A stretch of 64,000 nucleotides of DNA from the NCBI GenBank assembly GCA_008828725.1, contig MEHQ01000660.1, positions 470,804-534,803 of the forward strand, written 5' to 3'. This document shows, piece by piece, positions 47,520 through 57,194 of the stretch. Made by a program: the position numbers and the translations under genes. Each line of letters begins with the position of its first letter. Within the stretch, counting starts at the first letter, position 1. Under the pieces are notes generated by a model. That model saw only the letters and a list, made by a program, of their open reading frames with translations, did no database searches and was not told the DNA's origin. This DNA is from Saccharina japonica. Taxonomy: Eukaryota; Sar; Phaeophyceae; Laminariales; Laminariaceae.

Positions 47520-48540
47520 TTGCCGCGTGGGCGGGAGGGACCTGTACCCCTTCCTTTTTTATGCGGGCGTCGTTTTTCGGACCGTGCGGGACGCATTCGC
47601 CGTCGCCGTTCGAGAGTCAGGGGCCTGTAACCCGCCCCGCGAGCATCGCTTGTACCGCCCCCGCGGGTCGCTCGTATCAGTGTCACTACTCGCAGTCATT
47701 TGAGCGCGAGGAGCTTGCACCCCCGTACCCGAGAGCCACCAGTACCCGGACCCGGGACGTTCATCCAAACTAACGAAAATCAAACCAAATAATATATATA
47801 TATATACATTTAGATTTATATATCTGTGTTCGTTGCTTGCGCGCGAGGGGCTTGTACCCCCTCCCACGGGTGTCGCCTGTACCGACGCCACGGGAAGCCC
47901 TTTCAGCCGATGTACGAACGCGAAGGGGCTTGTACCCATCCCCACGAGGGTCGTCTATGCCGACCCCAGGGGAAGCTCGTCTTCTTTTTCAGTCTCACCA
48001 CCTGTAGTCGCTCGAGGGTGAGGGGTCTGTACCCCCGTCCGCGAGGGTCGTCTGTACCGACCCTCGGGACGCTCCTCTGGGAGAAGAAACATAGGTTCGC
48101 TGCTTGCGCGAGAAGGGCCTGTACCCCCTCCCCCGGGTGTCGTTTGTACCTACCCCGCGGGGGAAATTTGTCAGCCGTGGTCCAGGTGCGCGGGGCCTGT
48201 ACCCCCTCCCGCGAGAGACGTATGTACCGATATCGCGGAACGCTCGTCTGTTTTTTGCATTTACACCACAAGAAGTTGTCCGAGCGCGAGGCGCCTGTAC
48301 CCCCTGCCGTTGAGGGTCGCCTGTGTCGACCTCGGGGGACACTCTTTTTTTTCTGTTTAATCATCTGAAGAGGCTTGCGCATGAGGGGCCTGTACCCCTA
48401 CTTCGTACATTTTGGGTTGGTTACGTCTCGGGACATTGTTGTTGACGCTGCGTGAACACTCCTAGGTGACGTTGTTTATGACGCGGTGAGGGGTCTGTAA
48501 CCCGCTCTTGCGACCGTGCGTCGTCAACGTCTCGGGACCC
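47520..48540 (+). repeat. Minisatellite of 80-110 bp units inside the retroelement
   Basis: About eleven units, each with a core like GAGGGGCCTGTACCCCCTCC followed by GGTCGTCTGTACCGACC and a variable spacer. Core positions include about 47541, 47630, 47712, 47850, 47929, 48027, 48118, 48196, 48292, 48388 and 48494. A frame stays open through about 47826-48368 on plus and a similar one on minus, owing to unit composition. Confidence 0.85.
47788..47808. repeat. (TA)n microsatellite
   Basis: Short TA run interrupting the 47.5-48.5 kb minisatellite between two units. Confidence 0.8.
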
Positions 48541-48795
48541 CATATAGACGCCTAGGTTTAACACTCGAATCTAAACGCCCGAAACGTACCCCAAACAAAG
48601 CGAACAATGCCAACGAAACCGCACGTGCTCTAACACATGCAGCTGGCAGGACCGAAATAGTGGCCGTCGGAGCCGGGGCGAGGTCAAACGCGCCGGCCAC
48701 GAGTAGCCACGAACACGTTCGCTACGGTCGCATCGCGGATGGGTAACGGGTAAGCACGCTCGCGGCTTCCTGATGGGGAGTCGCGTCATCGATCG

Positions 48796-50201
48796 TTGAA
48801 CAAACTCACGGTACAAATCTGGCACGCCGAAAGAGAAAACCTCGGTAAGAAAAATCTCAACTCACACGGCAAACAACCACTGCTGTACAAGTTGGCCGAC
48901 ATCGGCCCGACCCTGACGAGACAATACGGCGAGGCCGCGGGCGACGTAGCCAGAAGGCCGGGGGAGTCGCTGGTGGCCCCTCCGGTAGAAGCCGCACAAA
49001 TACAGAGGTAGTTCGGCGACTTAAATGGTTTTGGAGCTATCGACGAACTGATCACAAGTGTACCTAAAGGGGTCCCGGTGAAGTCAGCACCTCTCGGGTC
49101 GACTCTCGACCGTGCCTTGCAGTACGGCAATCCTCGCAGTGCCGCCGAGCTCTTACTTCTGATCTGGGATAAGCTCAGTGGAGACGTAAGACGTCAGGAA
49201 TGCCTGGTAACAACAAACGTCAGCCGCGCGCGAAATCGCGAACCTGAGGGTTTCACCCCTCGGAGCTGATGTCACACACAAGGTCCGGGTAATCAGTGAC
49301 TTCTCCTTCGAGGTGCAGAATTAAAATATGAGAGGAAATCTGAATGCAGACACGGACCCAAACACTGTACCACAGTGTTCATGTGCAGAAGCGCTACCCA
49401 AACTCCTCACCGAACTGGTCAGCCTGAGAAAATAACCCCGGCCAAGCGAGTATTGATGAGCAAGGTGGATGTGTCGGACGCTTTCTGGAATTTTAGAATA
49501 GACCCAGACGAGGTCCACAACTTCTGCTATTCGGTAGGGGAGCTGATTGTCATCGACTTCCGACTGACGTTCGGGTGGTCAGGGTCACCGGGTTTCTGGG
49601 GTGTGATGTCCTCCGCAGCGGAACACGCTCACTGTAACACCACGTTAGAATCGGCCCAGATTCGGAGCGAAGGAGTCGACATGATGGCGCACGTCAAGGT
49701 GGTTGATCGGTGGGAAGAGGGAAATCCAACGACAGTACCCGCCGACGCAAAAATCAGAGCGCATCCTAGGGGGGGGGGGGGGGGGGGTGAGTGGACCCTT
49801 TCTTTGGCACCGTGTACGTGGATGACTACCTACATATCAGGGTGTAACATTCAGACAATGACACGACCGCGCTAACCGCCTCGGCCTCGCTAGCCTCCGA
49901 TCACGTACCTTTGTTCGGACCAGGAGAGGCTGGAGTTACTCCGATCCTAGCGCCCAAAAAGAGTACTGATTGGGACTCTACGATCGATACCCTGGGATAT
50001 ACCATTAACTCTTACACTATGAGACTGTTAAGAATCACCGGGTTACATGAAGAACTAGACCCGAGAAATCAGAACGTGGTACACTTAGGGAAACTATTCC
50101 ACGCCGACCCCCTATTTTGGAAGTGGGCGATAACGTCCAAGCTCCTGCAAGCAGGGGAGGCAGTCAGCGCACCTTGTTCACCTCGTTAAAGCGGTTGAAA
50201 A
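48796..50201 (+). pseudogene. Reverse transcriptase remnant
   Basis: Blocks in order: a pre-RT region (KSAPLGSTLDRAL, 49078 onward), a fingers-like stretch (VSPLGADVTHKVRVISDFSF, about 49240-49310), the palm motif KVDVSDAFWNFRIDPDEVHN (about 49462-49521) and FRLTFGWSGSPGFWGVMSSA. The catalytic box YVDD is at 49815-49826, in another frame after a G16 tract. At INSYTMR|LLRITGL the sequence jumps across a region expected in full-length relatives, so an internal deletion is likely. At least three frame changes or stops are present. Confidence 0.75.
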
Positions 50202-50435
50202 AACGGCACTACCTATCTGACGCTAGCGTTGACGCGGTCGGCGGATACTGCGTCCAAATGTAGGCCTTTTGGAGATGCGACCTCCCGACCGAACTGACGA
50301 CCGAACGGAAAGATAGGGCTGAACGGCGTGAAACTTGTACCATCATGATTAACCTGCTAGAGTTATTGGGGATGGTAATGACTGCTTGGGTGATTTTGAA
50401 TTGTTAGGGGACACGCCAGCAGCGGTCGGACTTTT

Positions 50436-50801
50436 ACTGCGATGCGTGGCGACAACGTGGCCGCCGTCACGTGGGTAAATAAGTGCGGCGTAGAGAGGGA
50501 CAAGAGGGCGCGTATGTTGATGAGAATGCCCGGCCGCCTCGAAATCAAGGGCGGATGGATCCACGTGGCCAAGCACATACCCGGCGTGAAAAATGTTTTG
50601 GCGGATGGTATATTGCACTGGCCCCTAGTAGAGCTGACGGAAAAGGTCAGGGAGCTGACTAATAGTACCGAGTGGGTGGAGCAGGACATCGGCCCGCGGG
50701 GGCGTAATATCTGTGAGGTTGTCCTCAGGACAACGAACGTCCTTATACGCCACGACGCTCTGTTGTGGGACCTAATGGTGAACGGACGGGGCACTGTCTG
50801 A
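50436..50801 (+). pseudogene. RNase H remnant of the retroelement
   Basis: The frame from RGDNVAAVTWVNKCG (50445) to GVKNVLADGILHW (about 50587-50625) matches the C-terminal half of the RNase H domain seen after RT in DIRS-order elements. The N-terminal half is missing or out of frame. Confidence 0.65.
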
Positions 50802-50892
50802 TGTTGCACATGTCGCCCGGTCGGGCCACCCTGCCACCCCGCTCCCCCCCCACCCTCTCTGTCGTTTCTTCGTTTTGCTTCCCCCCCCCCCC

Positions 50893-50908
50893 NNNNNNNN
50901 NNNNNNNN
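50893..50908. other. Assembly gap (16 N) between C-rich tracts
   Basis: Flanked by C12 and C13 runs, so the gap probably covers an unsequenced poly(C) stretch of unknown length inside the RNase H-recombinase interval. Confidence 0.95.
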
Positions 50909-51129
50909 CCTCCCCCCCCCCCCCGCTCCTTGTTTGGTTTGCATCCCTTTTTCTGGCGGGGACGGCAGGAACCAGGCGACACAAGTCGGAGGATAAGAAC
51001 GAGGTGGCGCGTCTGCTCAGACGCTTGTACTCGGGTCAGTGGGCCAGAGTACGTGGAAGAATTGCGTGGGAAAACGAAAGGTTTGGGTCGAAAAGAAAAA
51101 CGCGCAGGGAAGGGGGCCTGGCTGGAATA

Positions 51130-51560
51130 CAATCCCGCTGTCCCCAATCAAGCGCTGTCGGAATTGATGGAGTTCATGGATTGCCGTTGTTACGTACACA
51201 ATACCCAGCTGTCGACTGTAAAGGGGTACCATACCGCGATCAAGTTTTTCCACAAGATGGCTGGGACCTACCTGCCCACGTCGCATTGCATGATCGTTAC
51301 CGTCGGGAAGGGGATCAAACGGGCACACGGTTCGGCGCAGAGACGCGCACCGGTTAGGTTACCGCTGACCTGGGACATCCTGGGGCTTGCGTTGTTGTAT
51401 TTTCTGTTACATCGGGCGTCGGAGTTGTGGGCGTATGAGAACGGAAAGGTTCACCCCGAGTTTAATTGATGCGAAACTGCCTTACGTTTCTTCGAGGGGG
51501 AGTTCAGGTCGCGGTTGAGGACAGGTCGACTGCTGACTCGGTTCAAGTGAGATTCGTTGC
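51130..51560 (+). pseudogene. Tyrosine recombinase remnant
   Basis: The N-terminal SAM-like core (LSTVKGYHTAIKFFHKMAG, about 51211-51267) and the first catalytic Arg region (LLYFLLHRASELWAYENGK, about 51394-51450) are present in one frame. A frame change follows near 51468. The C-terminal HxxR and Tyr boxes were not found before B1, so the enzyme is truncated. Confidence 0.7.
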
Positions 51561-51744
51561 ATCGAAGCCCGACCAAAAGAGGGTAGGTGGTACGACTACT
51601 CGGACACGAGTCACCAGCGCGGGAGCACACGGAGGAGGTTCGGCGGGAGCCTTCGAACTGCCGTCGGACCTACTTGACGTGGACCCGTGTCTGCCGTGGG
51701 GATCACCTCGACGGCCCGGCTTACTTCTCAGGGGTGTAACTTTT

Positions 51745-51849
51745 CTGTCTCCTGAATCTTCGTGGGGTTTTGTTGGGCGTACATGGTAATAATTAACGGG
51801 GACCTCACCAAGGGTCCAAGTCATGTCGGCGGGGTTTGCCACATCATTG
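51745..51849 (+). repeat. Split direct repeat B1
   Basis: About 100 bp from CTGTCTCCTGAATCTT to GCCACATCATTGG. An 85 bp spacer with no counterpart at the outer ends separates it from A2. Confidence 0.85.
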
Positions 51850-51934
51850 GCAGGCCGTTTCAGCAAGTCGACGAACGTGCCTTTTGCCTGCAGTAGAAAA
51901 AATACTAATGGGAGAATCTTGAGCCTTAACAAAG

Positions 51935-52203
51935 TGTAGGTTTGCGCAGGAAACTGGCGTTTACGTGGCGGTTTGAATTCGAAGTAACGGAATAGTATTT
52001 GGAAATAGGCCGACGAGCGAGCACGTCCCACGCGCTCAGTCTCTACTCGGCTCAGGGCAGAGAAGGCATTGAGTTTGCCGGTACATTCATAGGAGTTAGC
52101 AATTGAGAGTGCTGACTCTTCAGTCGTAACTGGTTTGGGTACTGACGTAGCGAAACATCTTCTTTGTGGTGGAAGACAGCGAGACTACGCGATTGATCGA
52201 CTT
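51935..52203 (+). repeat. Split direct repeat A2
   Basis: 269 bp, the same length as A1. Confidence 0.9.
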
Positions 52204-52374
52204 TCCCACCCGCCCGCCCTGTCGTTCAAGAAAGGGGGGGAACAAGGTTGCAACAAGTCAAAGCCGTTGAGTTTGGGGAAGTGTCGTACTCTGTACGTAG
52301 CATACGTCAAGTAGGGTGTGATATGTTACTTGGCCCCGCAGGTGAAGGGGCGGGGGGATAAGGTGCGGGTGAGC

Positions 52375-52473
52375 CTGTCTCCTGAATCTTTGAGGGGTTT
52401 CGTAGGGAGTAATAATTTACGGGGACCTCACCATGGGTCCAAGTGAAGTCGGCGGGGTTTGCCACATCACTGG
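52375..52473 (+). repeat. Split direct repeat B2
   Basis: Matches B1 from CTGTCTCCTGAATCTT to GCCACATCACTGG, then passes straight into satellite. Confidence 0.85.
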
Positions 52474-53360
52474 TTTCTGACCCAAGGATGGGGCGTTATC
52501 ATCCCCGGGTGCGGCGGGACTTCGACGTTGTCCCGAGGGGAAACTCTCGATGTACGCTGGCTCTATGAGGGCCAGACAACCTTTAATGTGCCCATTGGGT
52601 TGGGGTTTCCACATCTTGTGGGGCGGTATCGACCCGGGCGATATCCGTTTGCGTCCCCAGGTTGTTAGAGTTGCAGGTATGAGGAAGGATTTTTGACGAG
52701 GTGATGGGACCATATCATCCCCGGGTGCGGCGGGACCTCGCCGTTGCCCCGAGGGGCAACCCTCGCTGCGTGCTGGCTCAATAAGCTCCAGCGCCCCAGC
52801 TAAATCAGCAATGAGCCAGTGACGGTGGGGTTTCCACACCTGGCGGGGCGGTATCGACCCAGGGGATATCCGTCTTCGTCCCCGGTTTGTTTGAGTTGTA
52901 GATGTATGTAAGGATTTCTGACCCGGGGATGGGACGTTATCATCCCCGGGTGCGGCGGGACTTCGACGTTGCCCTGAGGGGAACATCTAGCCGTACGCTC
53001 TATGAAGGCCAGTCAACCGTATATTTGCTCGTTTAATTAGGGTTTCCACATGTTGTGAGGCGGTATCGACCCGGGAAATGTCCCTTTTCGTCCCCGGGTA
53101 GTTGAAAATGTAGATTGTTTCAAGAATTTCTGATCCGGGGTTGGTAATTTATCGTCCCCGGCTGCCGCTGGCTCTCTGAGCCTCAGCCAATGAGTGACCA
53201 ACTGGTGGAGGGGGTGGGGTTTCCCTACCGTGCGGGGCAGTGTCGACCCGGGAAGTCGCCGTTTCTGTCACCGGTTGGTCGGAGTTGTAAAAATATGGAG
53301 GGATTTATGATCCGAGGATGGGAGCCTATCCTCTCCGGGTTTGGCGGAACCTTATTGGCT
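52474..53360. repeat. Related satellite, right block
   Basis: TTTCCACA or TTTCCCTA recurs at about 52609, 52830, 53041 and 53220. The block resumes after B2 in a different unit phase from where the left block stopped: roughly 150 bp of a unit is not accounted for. Confidence 0.8.
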
Positions 53361-53624
53361 CTTTTCAGCACCGACGTTCTAGAAAGAGCCAGTAGTCACT
53401 GACATTGCTTTGGGCAACCAATCAGCTACCAGAATAGTAATTCAAAAATCGTAAGGCAGCAGGTAGGCTGGCTAGATGACTGTCAGAACTGTGCGTCGGG
53501 ATTGTGCCACGGCCACGGCTCGGCGCGGCATGGGACCCGGTGTTCTGCGGGTTGTGACACCCAGCCCCCGTACCCATGGGGTAAGGTGGTGGGGCTGAAC
53601 CGCTCTGGATGGCGCTACTGAATT

Positions 53625-53682
53625 ACAGACAGACAGGCAGACAGGCAGATAGACAGACAGGCAGACAGACAGACAGACTAGC
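53625..53682 (+). repeat. (CAGA)n/(CAGG)n microsatellite
   Basis: About 14 tetranucleotide units with CAGG and CAGATA variants. Confidence 0.9.
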
Positions 53683-53747
53683 AGCTTTTATACAATAAGA
53701 TTCTTAATTTTTACCGTTTCGCTTTTTCTTTTCATTTGGGTTGCTCG

Positions 53748-53911
53748 TGCCTGTTTATATGGCATTGCAGTGTCTGCTCGGCTTACTGCATTGCAGCGTA
53801 GTATCTCTGTGTCGTAGTTTTGTGACCACATAACTGCTATCGCTCTAGGATGAAGAATAGGCTGTGCTTGATGTCGACGGGTAGAAAGGACGGTTTAATG
53901 TGAAGAACACA
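53748..53911 (-). repeat. 200-bp family copy
   Basis: Most diverged copy; follows the CAGA microsatellite. Confidence 0.65.
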
Positions 53912-54131
53912 TATAGGTACACATACGCAACCTATAGCTGGAATGTTACCTCTGCTGTGGTTGGGTTTCATATAGACAAAACCTGGATCAACAGCCGAGT
54001 TTCCTAAGTGGCAATTGTCTTTCCGATGAGAACGACTATCGATTTTCGTAGTTTTGTGTGTTTTAAAAGAAACGTTTTTCGCTCGCAATCCTATTTTAAC
54101 CTACAGCAGTACAGTACACCTTGGGGGACCG

Positions 54132-54466
54132 GACCACCGTCGCCCCGGTGGGCTAGCAGGTAACCGCGAAGCTTGTTAAAGTCAAGATCGTGAGTTCGAG
54201 CCCCCCGAGTGCATGCTCGTAGGGACGTGTTCTCGCATATCTTGACTGGCGGAAAGCGTGAGAGCGTGAGTTAGCAAAATTCGATGAAAATCGACGAGCG
54301 TTGGGAAGATTGAACCCTCTGCGCGATAAACAAATCAAGGCAAGAACCGTAGTGGGGGACGAGGAATAGGAACGTACTTTTGCGACCCCGGATCTGAGTG
54401 ACAACTATTAATAGGGAGGGAGAAAGACAGAAGTGCGAAGATGTTAAATGGGATGGGGAAAAAAAA
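54132..54466 (+). mobile_element. tRNA-derived SINE, best preserved
   Basis: Box A TGGGCTAGCAGG (54150-54161) and box B GAGTTCGAGCCCC (54190-54203) have tRNA-like spacing. The body follows, then GGGATGGGG with an A-rich tail. This is the only complete copy on the plus strand. Confidence 0.85.
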
Positions 54467-54469
54467 GGA

Positions 54470-56739
54470 AATAGAACCTACGGTAGCTAGAATAACCTTT
54501 TTATACCAGGTATATGTTTACCTTTGTTTACGAACAATATTTGGTCCTATTTACTAGTGTTAACTATGGCCCCCCGTAACACGAAGTGGAAATTTGTGAA
54601 ATGGAAACGCGGACCATCCCACCCACCCAACGTCAATATTCTATATTCAACCATGTGTATTCCCAGACATAGCAGTTATTTATGCCATTGGCATCCAGGC
54701 TGTTACCCTCAATCGGCCATCTAACACGATGCTCGCAGGAGGGTGATAATCAGGGGGTGAAAGTCTCCAGCAACGGCTGGAGGCCTCATTCCAACGAGGA
54801 AAACAACACACGCACAGGCGGCGCCAGACGAGCTGATGACTGGCGTGGCTGGTCGATACGATGACTGACAGCGTACGGTTTGGTGGCTGCGTCGGGACAT
54901 GTTTCTCGGCCATCGTTTGGATGAAAAGCGTCACATCCGAAGTTTTTGAGTCCAACCAGGCCAGCTACAGGCTTTCGAATATCTGCGTGGGAAGCCCTTG
55001 AAGTTAAACCACCTACGGGACTACAATCTCCATACCTGTACCCAGGAAATTGCCGGCGTTCTCAGGTCATTCAAGGCAATACCCTCAACATAAACACCTG
55101 CACTCTCATTGACAAGGGACGTACCCCAACCAGTGGGAGCACCGTTACCTGTGTGACGACGGCTTGTCGAGAATACTACATGAGGGTGAAATATCGCCGA
55201 CATTTGGCGAGAACGTGTTCCAATTAAAAATGTGAGCAGGTTCACCTGCCTTCAATCAAAAATGTGAGCAGGTTCACCTGCCTTATTGTAGTATACATTG
55301 TCTGCTTCCGTGAATTAGTCAAGAAGCTGAATCCCGTCCATTATTTATTATTGTAATATTCGTGTCCATTCCAGCTTTACGCGCATCTAAATGTTCCCTC
55401 CCCCGTCAATGCTTATTGCAGTCACCGTCTAAAGATGACCCTTGTGCATAACAGCCTCACTCGCCTCTACCGCTATGTTAACGCTTGGTCCGATCACAAG
55501 AGAGCTCTAAGCGATATATTGAATACTCCTGAGGTACACGCGGGGGCGCAGTCGAACACCAGACACTGAATACAAGCTTTCCTACTCTTACTCGTCCCAT
55601 GACCAAACGCCTACCTTATAACTAATGAGGTTTGTACGTCCACCTGCTTTCTATTTGTCCCGTGCGTCAGTCATAGGACACCACCGACCGAAAACCCCAA
55701 TTGGAATCCAGCACTTTATTTCATAAAACTTTCCCCGGCCGTAATGTCCATAAGCGCGCTACTTCCAACTCAATTGCGAACTGCACCCGCTAATGTTGAA
55801 AGGCTTGTGAAATCAGGCGACGAAAAAATACAACCCCCTACAGGGGCGAACCCAGGGATCCGCTATCCTGTATATACGGGGGCCTTCCCTCCCCAGGGAC
55901 TACTTGCCAACTTCCGCAAACGGCGAGATGTATTCGTGAACGGCCACTGGATTTGGAATCCAGGGCGTATATGTAACGAGTAACATGCATGACTTCCAGT
56001 AAACAAGGCTGATACATACTTCGTATATATTCTACTTCGTATATATGCGGTTGTTACATATATCCTCCATTCAACCTTGATCTTCATCTCCCCAACTTCG
56101 ATACCTACTCAACGAGCAACACCCATTGCAGTTCTCAGCATGTTCCTTGCGTCCAATCCATCATGCACACTCCATGCCCTTGGACCGCCCGAAAGCAGAG
56201 AACAGCGACCTCGCGGTGTATACATAATAGTATACACGATGGCATCAAGCCGTATTGTCTACACCCTACAGCAGCCGTTACTTGAACTTTCGACAATTGG
56301 CGACTCCGAGCCGCCCGCGCAAGCCCTCAAGCAGGATGCCAGGCAACGCGAAAACATAAGAGCTCGACTCCCAGTCCAGCAATCATTCAGACCGATTGCT
56401 GATGGCCATCGTACATACCCTCATACACCAGGTAGTGTATATGTGACGTACTCGATACACGGAAAAATACAAACGTAAACCACTTGTGGATAACAAAGTC
56501 AAGATATAGAACCGAGACCATTTGGTGCGGAAGTTACACAGCATGCGAGCAACACTTCCAACTGTGTGACGTCTTAGATAAATGTAACTTGACACCGCAT
56601 ACATCCACTAACTAATGTTATCCCATCTAATAATTCACGAAATCACCGGCGTGAATTGTGATGTTGGCCTCAGCACGACCATCGTAATGCTAAGGAACCC
56701 AACGCCTATCGCAAGGAAGATGGTCCTCGTATACAATTT
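54470..56739. other. Unassigned region between two SINEs
   Basis: Short frames on plus at 55744-55983 (79 codons) and 56239-56478 (80 codons) have fairly protein-like composition. The second has a possible donor CACCAG|GTAGTG. I could not link them to a family or to each other. A 30-bp tandem duplication with hairpin GCAGGTTCACCTGC lies at 55227-55284. Confidence 0.3.
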
Positions 56740-57095
56740 TTTTTTTTTTTTTTTGTTTTTTGTCCATCCCATTTATTATCTTTGCCCTTCCTTTCTCTCT
56801 CCTCCCTAGTCGTAACTCAGATCCGGGGTCACAAAGTAGGCTCCTCTCCCCCCTCCCCCACTACGGTTCTTGCCTTGCATTTTTATCGCGAGAAGACTTC
56901 AGCCTTTCCTTCCCTCGTCGACTCGCATCGAATTGTGCCTACCCACGCTACTATTAATTGGCGCTCTCAGCAGTTGATTCCGTTTTTTATTTATTTTTGC
57001 AAATAAACTCAAAAGTCCGACCCACGTGAGATTCGAACTCCAGACATCAACGTTCAGAAGCGTTCGAGGTTACCTCTAGACCATCGGGGCGACCG
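56740..57095 (-). mobile_element. tRNA-derived SINE next to the protease 3' end
   Basis: On minus: box A TGGTCTAGAGGT (57072-57083) and box B GAGTTCGAATCTC (57028-57040), full body, long A tail (T17 on plus at 56740-56756). Its head lies about 100 bp past the protease stop codon and in the same orientation, so it may sit in the transcribed 3' end. Confidence 0.85.
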
Positions 57096-57194
57096 ACTGC
57101 TGCGGTGGGAATACTACATCGCCGGGGTCATATCGTTTGAAGCACAGCTGTAGACATGTCACGCAATGGCGGCCTTGGGGTTCGTGTTTGTCCG

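Larger units (their letters stand above)
44757..52473 (+). mobile_element. PAT/Ngaro-like tyrosine-recombinase retroelement with split direct repeats, degenerate
   Basis: The terminal order is A1 (44757-45025), coding remnants, B1 (51745-51849), A2 (51935-52203), B2 (52375-52473). This A1..B1-A2-B2 arrangement is the known signature of PAT, Ngaro and related DIRS-order elements. Between the repeats come, in order, a gag-like Gln-rich remnant, a minisatellite, reverse transcriptase with YVDD, RNase H, and the start of a tyrosine recombinase. Multiple frameshifts, stops and deletions show that it is inactive. There is no target duplication, as expected for this order. No methyltransferase-like domain was seen. 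Confidence 0.85.

Noticed and set aside
47826-48368. 180-codon frame in the minisatellite
   Set aside because: The repeated peptide is explained by unit structure. No start context or domain supports it.
47520-48540. Regular array considered as a CRISPR
   Set aside because: Units are too long and too variable, spacers are not unique, no cas genes are present and the context is eukaryotic.
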